A stretch of 64,000 nucleotides of DNA from Apricaphanius iberus (Eukaryota > Chordata > Actinopteri > Cyprinodontiformes > Aphaniidae): positions 682,001 through 746,000 of the forward strand of contig JAPXFQ010000787.1 of assembly GCA_028564705.1 (NCBI GenBank). The letters are read 5' to 3'. How positions within the stretch are numbered: position 1 is the first letter of the stretch; each line of letters begins with the position of its first letter. The translations under genes and the position numbers were made by a program. The notes below the pieces were generated by a model. That model did no database searches. It saw only the letters and a program-made list of their open reading frames with translations, and was not told where the DNA came from. Positions 44,471-55,320 of the stretch are shown here, piece by piece.

Positions 44471-46147
44471 AAACGGACCATGTCACAATTTAGAGTTCAG
44501 AGGAGGTATGTTAATAAAACTCATAAAAAGGGAAAACGGGGGAACTAAACCATTTTTTTTTATTGACAAATTAATATTTGATTGTTTGCTCACATTTCAG
44601 CAACTTAGTAGATATGATAGATGCTTACATAGTGGAAAATTAGTCCCATATTTCTTAATCTGTGGTTCCCGTAGACATCAATCAAGCTTCTGGAGTAACT
44701 GAATACCTATTTTAACACTTTTCTCAGCAGAATTGGATAAGTTACTTTATATTAGCTGGTTTCTATGGTTTGAGTCAAAGCTGAAGATGATGATTGGATT
44801 ATTATCCTAATGGTACATCCAGGCCTGGCGTTGCTAATCGAGATATTTCCCAGTGGGCCGGTCTTATATTTGGGTCACAAGGGCCGGTGCTATGGCAAGT
44901 AGAATCGTACTACTGCGCCAAATGTGCTAAAATGAGTTGCTAGAAACGGTATTTCTGAATTAGTTTGGTAAAAGTTCAAACTTCTAGTAGAAAATTTTTC
45001 ACTAGTTCCATGTAGTTGTATACTTTTTGGCATACAGGGCCGCATCAGCTGGCTGCTCTTTTTTATTTCCAGCGCAGCCTTGACATCACACATCAGAGCA
45101 ATAAGTGAGCGGTGTTTAGGCCGTTTTTGCCCATGTGAAAAAAAATCGGCACTCAAACAGACTTGTGGTTTGTGACTGGTAACGAGGACAATGAAACAGG
45201 TAAGACAAAAAGTTGAAATTTTACTGTAAGCCACCATTTGACGTAAAATGTAATTCTAATAATAATATGATGCGACGCCACATAACTGGGAAACCTGTAG
45301 CTCAAGGAGTTAGAAGGAAAATCCAACATGAAGCAGTCCAAAGTGGCACAGGATTACTTATTGGGTGAATACTATTAATTAGTACTAATATAATTAAGAG
45401 CATGGTTTAGATACCTTCTATTAAAAGTGCCCTGCAATGCTAGCTGATTCAGCACTACACTAATAAAACCGACGTGAACCTATCAAAGGCTTTGTAAAAT
45501 TGGGAGATGTGTGCTGAGAGTTATGACCATGTTTAAGTGTGAATTCATGTCAGAAGAGAGTGGAGAGTCAGTTGTGATTAAGGGGTTTCCCTTTTTAATA
45601 TAGAAACAATGTGTGTGTTAAAAAGCAGAAATAAGTTCCAATAAAACCACTTTCTATGTCCAAACGATAGCATGACCTGTCGTATTCGTTCCCCTAAAGT
45701 GCGATAATACATTCACAAAGTCCAGATTTGAAAGAGAAAAGAGTGAAAGTAATGTAAATTAAGCCTGCATGTTTTGCCATTGAAAATATCATAACTGGTT
45801 AGGTCAAATTTGTTCTCCATACCAAATACAGATTTTTTTATTTTTATTGTGGCAGGTGCAGCAGATGAGTTTAGGAAAACTGGAGGAAGTCTGAAACGGA
45901 GAGCAGTATACTCTGGGAGTGATTACGTAGCAGGTCAAAATATAGATTCTCATGTTGTTAATGGATGTGTTGTAAAGATTAATGTAGATATGAATCCATG
46001 CTGAAAAAAATGTACCTTGTGAAGCAATTTACCCTTATTTGTACTGAATTGGACATGTCTTAGAAAAAAATGCTCTAAATTATGAGGCTTTACAGAAAAG
46101 TGTGCTGTTTCAGCTTTAACATGCAAGGTTATAATTACATCATTGTA
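44471..46147. other. AT-rich intergenic DNA, nothing recognised with confidence
   Basis: A short GC-richer patch at 44818-44900 (CCAGTGGGCCGG, then GGGCCGGTGC) hints at an old repeat but could not be assigned. Confidence 0.35.
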
Positions 46148-46355
46148 ATTAGGGATAATCAGCGTTTTTCTCTGCATCAAAATGCATCTTTAAAATTCAT
46201 GGGCATCATATGTTCGATCTATGGCACATTTCAAATGGGATCAAAAAAAAACTTTTATCGTGCCCTTGACTCTCATTATTTTTTTTTATTTTTTTTTTTT
46301 TTTTGCAATACGGGACCCATTGACCGGAAGGAGAAGGGAGGAACTTAGGCTCTCC
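46148..46355 (-). mobile_element. GGGAGCCTAAG-family element, truncated reverse copy 4
   Basis: The reverse complement begins GGAGAGCCTAAGTTCC and runs through CTTCCGGTCAATGGGTCCC to GATGCAGAGAAAAACG. It matches the first 170-200 bp of the full copy at 26636. A 28-bp T-rich tract (46276-46304) lies inside it. Confidence 0.72.
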
Positions 46356-47587
46356 ACAGCGTTTGAAAGCTTGACAGTTCCACCGTTGTCTCCTTTTCAC
46401 AGTAAAACCTTTTACCCAGAAGGTGGTTAGGTTCTCCATAAGGGCTTCTGCAAAATTATTTAGGCTTACCAACTCAGTCAGTGATATACATTAATACAGT
46501 ATCTTATTGACACAATCTGCTGGGATTCCTTAAACTAAAATATTTTTTAACGTATTGGATTATTTGTATTATTGTATTAAAATGGCTGCTCTTCTAAAGT
46601 GCACTAGAGATGTTTGACTCCATGATTCGTCTTCATCATGTCTTTGTCCTCCACCAGTCTACGCCCATCGGATCTTTCTGTACCGAGAACAAGTTAAAAA
46701 GAAGACCTCCAGAAAATCTACTGCAATGTTGATCAAGATCGCATTTAAAGATTAAATTGAATTTTATTTCATGCATTAATAAGGAAAATGGGCTTGCTGT
46801 TTGTATTGTTCTGGTTTCTGTCTGTTTGAATGTGTCTTATTGTGTCTAACAGAGAAAGTCAGGATGTGGCTTAACAGCTAAGAAATAATAAGATGAAAAT
46901 CACACAGGAGCAGGACCCCCATCACGTAAACAACCAAATAAAGTTCCTACTTAATGGAGGTGATGTTTTCTCATTAACACTGACGTTTTACACCGGTTTA
47001 TGTTAACATTTAGTTTTCTGTTTTTCATTTATCACATTTTAATGTTTTCAAGTTCATCCAAGGTTAATTAGATGCAAAAACATTTTTTTTTTAAACACTG
47101 CTCAACTTTTATCACTTTTTTTTTATAGAAGATGAGATAAATAAAAACGCCCTTTTGTAAACTTTTGTATGAAATGGCTTGAAAGTACTTTCTTCAGTCC
47201 CACCAGCATGCTGGGCTTTATTCCCTGAAAGATGAAATAACTCAAGAAATTCTTCAAATTTTAAGCTTCTCTGGGAAGAGTGGCAGCAAACCTGGGGGAC
47301 AAATACACCACAAAAATATCACAAATGGAGGGGCAGAAAATGAGTGAAGGTATGAGAGAGTGTGCTTCTCAGCAAGATCACTAAAAATGGAATGGAAGCT
47401 GCTGCAGTGTGGTCCTGAAATGAGCTCGAGCTGGGGGTAACCCCTTCCACCGTGAGTCATTCCCCACTCAGTGTGATTAACCACAGCAACGAGCGTTGAT
47501 GGATGAAGAGAATGACGGAAAGCGCAACATACAGCCATGTGAGCGGCAGAGCAGCCGGTCAGTGGCTGTCGGCCATTTTTGTTTCCA
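46356..47587. other. AT-rich intergenic DNA, nothing recognised
   Basis: The 94-aa minus frame at 47254-47538 has no domain. No repeats or element ends were identified. Confidence 0.35.
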
Positions 47588-48010
47588 TACAGCTGCAGTC
47601 AGAGGTTTACGTCCAATCGTCATCAGCAGGAAATCGTACTGATCTTAGCCTTGTAATGATTCATCGGAGGAAGAGTTGGAATTTACAGTGGATTAGTTGT
47701 TCTATTTCACAAAGGGATTACATACACGATGCAAAAGTTGTAGGCAGGTGTGAAAAACATATGTACACAAAGAATGCTTTCAAAAACGGAAGTGTTAAGC
47801 ATTTATTTTCATCAATCAACAGTATGAAGTGAAGGAAAAAAAGGGAAATCTGAATCAAATTAATATTTGGTGTGGCAACTAAAGTTTTTACAAATAATGT
47901 AAAGCATGTTTTCATCAATTTCATGTTTCTTGCTGTTTATTCTCTGGAAAACTTAAAGGACAATTAATTACAGGTAAACACCTAAAATTAATTGTTTTCT
48001 AGTTTGGGAA
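47588..48010. mobile_element. Probable Tc1-type and associated DNA-transposon remnant
   Basis: ACAGCTGCAGTCAGAGGTTT then ACGTCC at 47589 resembles the outer TIR of fish Tc1 elements (CAGTTGAAGTCAGAAGTTTA). A further block GAATGCTTTCAAAAACGGAA and AATATTTGGTGTGGCAAC (47774-47880) resembles a common fish DNA-repeat interior. No transposase and no matching far TIR were found. Confidence 0.4.
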
Positions 48011-48210
48011 AAAGTTAGGACCAACCTTGAACTGCAAGTTGGATTCCCGCGAGATTTGGAGTTTTCCAAACCCATCTTGTACTGCTCCAACTAAACCGTC
48101 TAGATCATCTCCACTGGTGGTGCGGGCCAATCATTTGTTAGCATTGTGCTTTAGCCCGGGCGTTTGGGTTGGTTTTCAGGCAATGTCGATAGCACCAAAC
48201 TAAAACAAAC
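48011..48210. other. Leader region upstream of the RecQ-like fragment
   Basis: Moderately GC-rich, with GCGGGCCAATCA and GCCCGGGCG motifs. In fish this leader type often accompanies multi-copy RecQ-like sequences; that association is recalled, not shown here. Confidence 0.3.
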
Positions 48211-48395
48211 ATGGCCGCCCAAGCGTCTGTTTTAAGAGAACTAAATACAGTTCCTTCGTTCAAAAACAAGCAAAGGTAAGGACTTCGTGCATTTCTTGAT
48301 GGTAAAGATATGTGTGCTTTTCTCCCTAATGGATTTGGCAAGAGCTCAATTTACCAGCTTGCACCATATGAGTTGTTACTGCGATTGGCTTAAAA
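48211..48395 (+). pseudogene. RecQ-like helicase N-terminal fragment (multi-copy repeat type)
   Basis: From the ATG at 48211 the frame reads MAAQASVLRELNTVPSFK, reaches a stop codon at 48277-48279, and continues in the same frame as AFLDGKDMCAFLPNGFGKSS and IYQLAP. This is motif I (Walker A) of a RecQ/DEAD-type ATP-dependent helicase. Functional relatives read LPTGFGKSLIYQLAP, so the nucleotide-binding lysine is kept while T is replaced by N. The frame ends at a TAA near 48393 and no further helicase motifs (DEAH, SAT, Q-rich) follow. It is a relic of a repeated helicase-like sequence rather than a host RECQ gene. Confidence 0.72.
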
Positions 48396-49531
48396 CAAAT
48401 CACGGTAGGCGGACACTTGCTGGGACGTCCTCCATTCAGTTCAAGCTATTATACCAGATGGCCCTCCCTTTTTCAGACGCTTTTCATGGGAGCAGTTCCA
48501 GATCGATGTGTAGACTTGACACTCGAGTTGAGGGTTGGCCATTGTTTCCTTGGAACACTTGACTGAGTCCAAGTCCTAGCTCTGTACTGGAGTAGCCTAT
48601 GAACTTCAATCCACCAGTACAACTGGCGGCAAAACAGCCCTACAGAATGATCCTGCCTTCACCATGCTAATTCGTCTACTGCTATTGCTGTTTATTGTCT
48701 ATTGTCACATTGACTTTTCGTCGTCATCAAGAGCGAGTAGCTTAATCTGTGTGTTGTGCACTCCTGGACATTAGCTTGTCCAGGTGTGCAGCTGTAAGTT
48801 ATACCCACTGACCTCTTTCTTGGTTGGCACCATCCAGCCAATAGTGATGTATATAAACCGGTCACAGGTTTGAGCCTTGGGGGTTTGAGTCTACTCCTCA
48901 GGTCCCAACCTGCTTCTTTTCCTCAGGAAGTCCTGACTAGTCAACAGGCCTTGGTCTTGTCAGTTTAAAAGGGTTTCTTTCAGCATAGATTTAGGGAAAA
49001 TAATATTTATATTTGAGCCTGTCTGACCCTCTGCTGAGTAGATACAACTGAAATTAAATTTAAGGTTCAAGAAAAGTGCAGTAAAGGTATCAAAGTGTTT
49101 GTAAAATCTTAAAAACGCAACAAAGCACAGTCCTTTGTCAAAGCTTTAACTTTGGCAAACTTTGTCTCCAAGAGGAGATTTTATTTTTTGACTTCTGAGA
49201 CTTTTTTGAGAGACTAATTACTGGGAGAGCTCCAGAGGCTACATTTATTCATTATGCCACAAGAGCAGGACATTCATCACCAAGATTTTAAAAAGCTGAT
49301 AAGAAATTTATGCCCCAATCATATTTTTTAGCATACTATTAGTCACCATGGCACAGTCCCCCTCTGGACTCCAACGCTGTAGCTGATGAGATTCTAGGAC
49401 TTCATAATTTGTACAAATACACAAATGATCTGTTAAACGGCGAATATAGCATTATCCTAATACACAAGGAAGTTTGTCAGGTTGCCTGACTTCATTGTAG
49501 TCTTTGATGGAGATCCTGATCAGTTGTCCAT
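48396..49531. other. Intergenic DNA, nothing recognised
   Basis: No domain or element end was recognised in this stretch. Confidence 0.4.
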
Positions 49532-49694
49532 GTGTTTATCTTTAGTTGGCTTGATTACTGCAACAACGTCCTCACTTGTCTGCCTAAACAGTCAATCAGA
49601 CAGCTACAGTTGATTGCTGCTGCTGGTAGCCTCACTAGAACTAGGAAAGTAGAACACATCACCCCAGTTCTAAAGTTCCAACACTGGCCCCCTG
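49532..49694 (+). pseudogene. L2-like LINE fragment, left half (interrupted)
   Basis: One frame reads SWLDYCNNVLTCLPKQSIRQ then LQL-AAAGSLTRTRK and ITPVLKFQHWPP. It corresponds to the SRLDYCN...AARVLTRTRK...LHWLPV region of the L2-type protein at 23.3-24.6 kb. The reading is broken off at HW-x-P by inserted DNA and resumes at about 50760. Confidence 0.78.
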
Positions 49695-50000
49695 CCCAGC
49701 CAGCAATGACATGCGGGGCCCAGACAGATTAAGTATGGGTTACATGGGTACTGTGTGGGCATGGGCTTTGGCTGGGGGAAATCAGCGGGTCCCATATAGG
49801 TTTTGTTGCATGAGTCCAACATATGAAGCCCATATGAACAGATTACATGGGCCCCATAAGGGACAGGCATGGGACAAGACAAATGGGTTTGAACTGAGAA
49901 CACATGTGTGGGTCCTGAATAGCATATTTATGGCCCAAGTGGGCATGGGTTTGATCTGGGAACTCATGGGTCCTGCATGGCAGAGGAGAAAAGTAAGAAG
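49695..50000. repeat. Short-period GGGCCCATATGG-type repeat within the LINE interruption
   Basis: Imperfect repeats of motifs such as ATGGGTTACATGGGTAC, GGGTCCCATATAGG, GCCCATATGAA and ACATGGGCCCCATAAGGG fill the interval. Many are near-palindromic. The overlapping frames here are by-products. I do not recognise the family. Confidence 0.5.
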
Positions 50001-50403
50001 CCTACTTGAGTTATTTAATTACTCACTGTACAATTTTTATCAACTTATGTTAACTCTAAATGTAGTCTAATCAAGCATTCTGAGATTAAATAATTGTAAC
50101 TCAATACATCTGAAGTAATGATAATCACCAAAAAAAAAAAATCATACATTAGGGTCTTTTGCCAATCATTTGCGGACATTTAAATTGTTTTTTAAAGATT
50201 ATGTTTGTTGTTCAATTTAACAATATATCATGAGTGTATTTAGTATTCTTTTTTTTTTCTCAAGTGTTTTTTTTCCCAGATTTTTAAAAAATATACTTTT
50301 GATTTGTTTACCTGTATGTTGTGATATTTAAAATGTCTTTAAAGATAATTTTTGTTTTTCAATTTAACAATATATTTCTTGCAATTCAAAGTATCAAGTG
50401 TCT

Positions 50404-50453
<50 letters not shown>

Positions 50454-50540
50454 TTATATTCATTCTTCGTTTTGAGTATTTCTTAGATCGTCTCCTTAAA
50501 CCATTTGGCATGTTTGGGGTTAGATAGGTACATAAATTGG
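50001..50540. other. AT-rich interior of the LINE interruption
   Basis: AT-rich DNA with the TA microsatellite. TTTAAAGAT and CAATTTAACAATATAT motifs occur twice (50196-50228 and 50339-50372), suggesting a small internal duplication about 145 bp apart. Confidence 0.45.
50409..50452. repeat. (TA)n microsatellite
   Basis: About 22 uninterrupted TA units. A second, shorter TA tract is at about 52147-52172. Confidence 0.95.
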
Positions 50541-50544
50541 CTAG

Positions 50545-50735
50545 AATTGGCTGTGGGTCAGTGGTAGAGGTATTGGCTGGGCATCCAAAGATAGCTTGTT
50601 CGACTCCTATATACTACACTTTGTGTCCTTGGGTAGGAGACTTTACCAGAGGTGTCAAAAAAATGTAATGGTGATGGCTATGTAAGGATCTCTGAAAAAG
50701 AGCTATATAAATGCAATACATTTGTTATGCATTTT
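50545..50735 (+). mobile_element. tRNA-derived SINE-like element
   Basis: TGGGTCAGTGGTAGAGG at 50554-50570 matches a pol III A box, and TGTTCGACTCC at 50597-50607 matches a B box (GGTTCGANTCC). The spacing is tRNA-like. The tail ends CTCTGAAAAAGAGC then TATATAAATGCAATACATTT. This head and tail order matches a frequent fish repeat. It lies within the insertion that splits the L2-like LINE. The anticodon region is not tRNA-like, so it is not a tRNA gene. Confidence 0.6.
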
Positions 50736-50759
50736 GGTGCAAGCCCCAATCTTGGCCCC

Positions 50760-51215
50760 ACAATGCATTGCTGGCTGGTTGTAGATCAAAGAATATACTT
50801 AAAAATACTCCTACTAGTTTGTAAATCAGTGACTGGCGTAGCACCAAAATATGTTGAAGACCTGGTGTCTTTATACCAACCACCCAGACCACTCAGGTCA
50901 TCCAACTCTAGTTTACTAATCATCCCTAGAATCCGGACCAAACATGGAGAAGCAGCTTTGAGTTTCTATGCTCCTATTATCTGGAAAAACCTTCCTGAAG
51001 ACTGAATAGCTGCTGACATAGTGAGGTGCCTCATATCAAAACTAAAACTCATCTGTTTAGAGCTGCCTTTGAGTAAAGAATCATGATGCTTAATTGCTGT
51101 TTTTAGTTTCCTTGATTTTATCATAGGTTATTTTTTTTCTTTATCACTAAGTCATGTAAAAGCACCTTGAATTACTTTATTGTTTGGGTCTTATACAAAT
51201 AAAATTACCTTGCTT
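50760..51215 (+). pseudogene. L2-like LINE fragment, right half and 3' tail
   Basis: The frame resumes with CWLVVDQRIYLKILLLVCKS, VTGVAPKYVEDLVSLY, RPLRSSNSSLLIIPRIRTKH and GEAALSFYAPIIWKNLPED before a stop at 51003. It corresponds to the C-terminal region of the 23-24 kb element (TALLMYK..., GEAAFQFQAANIWNSL). The 3' end ATACAAATAAAATTACCTTG is the L2-type tail. The residues around HWLPV appear in degraded form on both sides of the interruption. Confidence 0.82.
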
Positions 51216-51925
51216 TGTCCAGACTTCCTGAAAAGCTCTTGGGGAACCTTGTTGCTTCTAAGGTGTTGTTTTCAGTCTGCTGATTTCTTATACGTGGTCA
51301 CAAAAATGTAGCTCCAGAAAAGGGAATAAACAGTTTCTGTGTTAAAGCCTACATAGTTGTGGGAAAGGGACATACAGTTTTTACCCTTAGAACTATGATA
51401 AGGCTTTTTTAAGATAAACATTCTAGAACATTCATGGACAATTTCTTTCGGTCTTTAACCGTAGTTGCGTTTTTAAATACACCACTTTTGTACCAGAACA
51501 TTGCCTTTTGGCTGCTTTCACACGGCAAGAAATGTACCAGAATGGATCCTGATGAATGTCTGGAGAGGTTGTTGCTTATATGACATAAATGTAGTATGGT
51601 GGGCGTACATATGTCATTTACCCAAACAAAGTAATTCTTGCAAAGATGGCAAAAACAACAGAACTCCTGACATGGCCCGTCTCTGTGATATGTGCAATTC
51701 TGCGCACGTGGATATGCACGCCCCTAGTTGGATGCTTGCACATTCGCACCTCAACACGGGTCCAAACTGAATTGGATGAGTTTCAACTGGAAATACACAA
51801 CTTTGTGGGAAGACACTGACCAGAACCGCTCCGTAGCAGTCTGCTGGCCTCTTCCTCCTCCTTTCCCTCTTTCTCCTGATCCTTCAAGAGCTGCCGTTGC
51901 TGCTGGCGGACTCTGGTCTCTGAGC
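51216..51925. other. Intergenic DNA; possible outer part of Harbinger copy B
   Basis: No firm motif before about 51925. The 89-aa frame at 51501-51770 has no domain. A pyrimidine-rich stretch lies at 51843-51885. Confidence 0.35.
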
Positions 51926-52145
51926 TGACCGCATTACGTGTTCCATCTTGCCTCCAAGGAGCTGGGACCACTCTAGCGGGGAGGGATCATTTTGCGACCT
52001 GGCACCTCGCCACGTTGGAAAACCTGGCCTTTCGCCCCGGTTTTAGGAGCTGTTGTCCCGCGTAGGTCCAAGCATCGCCTGCCAAAACAGCAACTACTAT
52101 GCTGAGCGGCTGTCCATCTTTCTAAGGTTAGTAAAAGTGTATAAT
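51926..52145 (+). pseudogene. PIF/Harbinger remnant copy B: transposase exon fragment
   Basis: It aligns with the reverse complement of 18700-18930 through GAGCTGGGACC, GGAGGGATCAT, TAGGTCCAAGC and TCGCCTGCCAAAACAGCAAC. A frame reads DHFATWHLATLENLAFRPG upstream and, in another frame, YYAERLSIFLRL. The latter resembles the ERLxxTLRFLA region of Harbinger transposases. A GTTAGTAAAAG block then offers a splice donor at the same place as in copy A. No catalytic domain is present. Confidence 0.5.
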
Positions 52146-52164
52146 ATATTATATATATATATAT

Positions 52165-52815
52165 TTATATATGAGTCTTGTTGCAGCCAAACAAACCTAT
52201 TAAGTATTCACGCCATGTTTGATATTCTTCGCCTCGCGAAGCAAAAAAACTCGTCGTGTGCGGTCTCTGTGAGCTGTCTGCTGAGCTAAAACATTCAAGT
52301 GACCAATCAAAACGCGGTCTCCGATCACATGATTGCAAGATGGCAGCCCACGGAGAAGATTTTATTTTAGAATATAAAGACTTGTGGAAATTTCGACAGA
52401 CTATACCTGTGTATTTGATGCAACAACGCTTCATCAACAAAATTAGTAGCAGCATTTCCTCCATATCCATCTCGGTCTTCGTGTCATTCCTTTTTCTGAG
52501 GTGAGGGACAGGGGCTGCTCTCGTGTGCGGCAGGCATAATTGGTTGACGTGGCATGAATTGCCAAAAACGCCGGTCATGAGGGAATGCAGACGTAAAATT
52601 ACGCATATTTTATGACATGCGTCAAACGCCTCATTCATGCTAATCTGACGCCCAAACGAGGCAGAAAAAAGTTTTCCTGATGCAAATCTGCTTCTTACGT
52701 TACGTCGGACCCTCTGACGTGCGTCAGCGTGCTTTTCCATTGGCTTGTAAACCTGACGCCCACGACGCTTCAAACGCATTCGGCGGGAACGCACCATAGG
52801 AGACATTGATGAAGA
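52165..52815 (-). pseudogene. PIF/Harbinger remnant copy B: leader and partner-protein region
   Basis: The minus strand aligns with 18140-18470 in order: GGTCCGACG near GAAGCAGATTTGC, then AAAACTTTTTTCTGCC, CAACCAATTA and GATATGGAGGAAATGCTGCT. The last corresponds to the MDEIL coding start of copy A. It contains the window's longest open frame (235 aa, minus). Because the leader of copy A is clearly non-coding, most of this frame is fortuitous. The DMEEMLLLILLMK part may be the partner-protein start in altered form. A 77-codon plus-strand reading (52757-52987, no ATG) with an acidic EEAERQIEEKRKECEAALLD segment overlaps its upstream end. Confidence 0.5.
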
Positions 52816-54225
52816 AGCTGAACGGCAAATAGAAGAGAAACGAAAGGAGTGTGAAGCAGCTTTACTTGACATTCTGAATGCAACACCCTACCGCAACACG
52901 TCTGGTCTTGTTAGTAGGAGGTCAAGTGATAATAAACCGGTAAAAGTTAGCTGCACCGGAAGTTGGCTTTCAGTCTCAAAAGTTTAACATGGCCTGTTTG
53001 AAAGGGGCTATACAGGGAGAAAGAAGGAATCCAGACGGGCTAGAATAAGAAGCAAAAGATTCAGAGAAACAATGCTCTACCATGGCCTCTCCTTTATTAA
53101 GGGGAAACCTTTAAAGTTATTTTCTCTAATATTATTCATGACGAAAGCTTGGTATTTTGTGTCAACCTAAAAACCACAAGCTTCTAGGTTTCCAAAATTG
53201 TTTCATCATATCTGAAAAAAAACTCAGGTAAGCCTGAAAGGTTGTTATCAAAAGAGAAAAACTAACCGATTTTCTCCAGCACATTTGGGCACGTGTTCAT
53301 GAACAAAAAAAACTGGATTTGTTCAACGTACTGAAAAATACGAATACATGTTCCACTGTACCCCTAAACTATTTTTTTTCCCTTTACAATTATTTGTACT
53401 CTGATTTAAGTAAAGCATGTGAGTATTTTCGCTACCTCTGCTACAAGCTAATGTTAACATTTCAAGTCTAGCATAAACTGGCTATGGTTGGAAGTAACGA
53501 AGAGCTCTGCGGCAGAATCTACAAACTTCAGTTAGCACGTTAGCTCGTAATCACATTTACATTATTTGTTTTTTTTAAATTGAAATATTGTTCCTAAGAT
53601 TTGGACAGGACTTCTGTAACAATCTGGATCAAGGTAGAGATCCCTCGAACACCTTCGTGTTTTGCAGCCATCAAAACATTAAAACAGTGAAATATTCAGA
53701 TGGTAGACTTCAAATTGTCGGAAAATTAGCCATAGATAAGATTTAAAAAGATTTAGTATCTGGCCCTTTTGAAGCAAGGCATAAAGAAACAAGGATGATT
53801 TTTTCCCCCAGCCCTCTTCATTGAAATCCTGCTTGTCTGGACTTTAAATAGCAGCAAGGTTTTTGGTCGTATATAAATGTTTCTTTTTTAGGATTGTTTA
53901 GAGAGCAGCAGGTGGTCTGGTTTCATAGAGACAAACCTGCACCATGATCCCTCAGTAGTCTGAAGAGACATGCACCTGGTAAGCCTTTCCATGTGTTTTA
54001 TTTTTCCCCAGTGGGGTCGTGGCTTAGTCTTTCAAGGATGGACGAGCTAAATGGTGCTTTACAGTGCCATAAGCTTGTCTCCGGAGACCAAGGACAGTAG
54101 CTGTTTGACACTTTCAGCAACATCAAATGGGTTCTATATTTCATCTCTCAATTACCTGTGACTTTTACAGCAAAAAAAAAACGAGCCAAACTCAATGGGA
54201 AAATCCCGTGACGGCTATTTCCGTG
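52816..54225. other. Intergenic DNA, nothing recognised
   Basis: AT-rich with no domain or TIR found. The far end of Harbinger copy B may extend to about 52930, but no TIR was identified. Confidence 0.35.
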
Positions 54226-54900
54226 CGTGAATAAAACGGCTCGCCGTGAGCGACCCTTTTCTTACTGGTGGGAGACAGCTGGATTAGAGGCAGCAGCACC
54301 CCGAGAAGATCCCAATTAAAATCAAAGCAATCACCATCACGAGAGGCTGTTTGAGGCTAAACGCCATAATAATGCAGGAGCCACAGGATTTCAAAAGCCT
54401 GTCAGACGCTGATTTCATACGCTGGAAAGTTTGATGAATAGAGCCTTGTGAGAGGCAACTCTTGAGCGCTGCACTATTACCAAAAGCTTTGCTGGGGATT
54501 AGAGAGGAGACAGAAGCTTTCATTCCTTCGCTAAGTCAATGTGTGAATAATTTACTCAGTGGGTATATCTGTGAGCGCTCTCTGTAAGCCCTGGTAATGT
54601 TTTATTTGGATGTTTTCTGTCAAAAGCAATCTAGCATCCAGACGAAGCCGTCGTTGAGAGCGAGGCCGGCCCGTCGCGACCCCCTTGCTACCTGTTTGAT
54701 GCAACGCTCACTTGTCAGCCATAATTAGCCTTTTCTTGGCGTACCGCGTCCGTTCGTCGTCCCTTAATTATTGCGGAACAGCTGATAGGAGGAGCTGAGC
54801 GGGGATAAACATGGAGGCTTTATTATTTATTTTCTTGTCTCCAACTGTCTCGCCGATGAGACTTTTAGTGAGTCAATTGGGTCGCATCTGTCATTTGGAC
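54226..54900. other. Candidate conserved non-coding region
   Basis: High-complexity, balanced-composition block with AATTAGC, TTAATTATTG and TCAATGTG motifs, no repeats and no credible frame. It is bounded by AT-rich DNA. This is inference from texture; of the blocks flagged in this window it looks the least repeat-like. Confidence 0.25.
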
Positions 54901-55320
54901 ATCAAAATGCAAAAAGATAAGAATAATGAACAAGTTTGAATTTTCTTTTGTTCCTGACAATGTGTTTATCTCCTTACTTATTTTGTATAATGTTTAGAAA
55001 ATTCTCTTATGCTGTAGTTCCTTTTTGTTTAATTGATTAGTCTCCTTCCCTCAGTTTTACTGCTCAGTCCTCCTCTCATGGCTCTTCTACATCCCCCCTG
55101 ATTAGACTCACCCAATGAAGCTCCATCATCCGAGATTTTCATTTTTATTTTTTCTAAAACGTTCCTCAAACTCAACAATAAACGTATATCAACAATAATA
55201 TTAACACTAAACATATATTTATTCACTATTTAGTAAGCCTTTAAACTGCATCACTTGGATCAAAATGTCAACTTCCTCAGGCTCCTCACAATAGTTTTGC
55301 ATGTAATTTATTATGTTATG
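54901..55320. other. AT-rich intergenic DNA, nothing recognised
   Basis: No motif identified; the 65-aa minus frame has no domain. Confidence 0.35.

Noticed and set aside
50554..50607. tRNA gene
   Set aside because: A and B boxes are present but no cloverleaf can be formed and the body matches a SINE-type repeat.
52165..52872. 235-aa minus-strand open frame, the longest in the window
   Set aside because: It lies over the leader of a Harbinger remnant whose other copy (18 kb) has no matching frame, and it shows no domain along most of its length.
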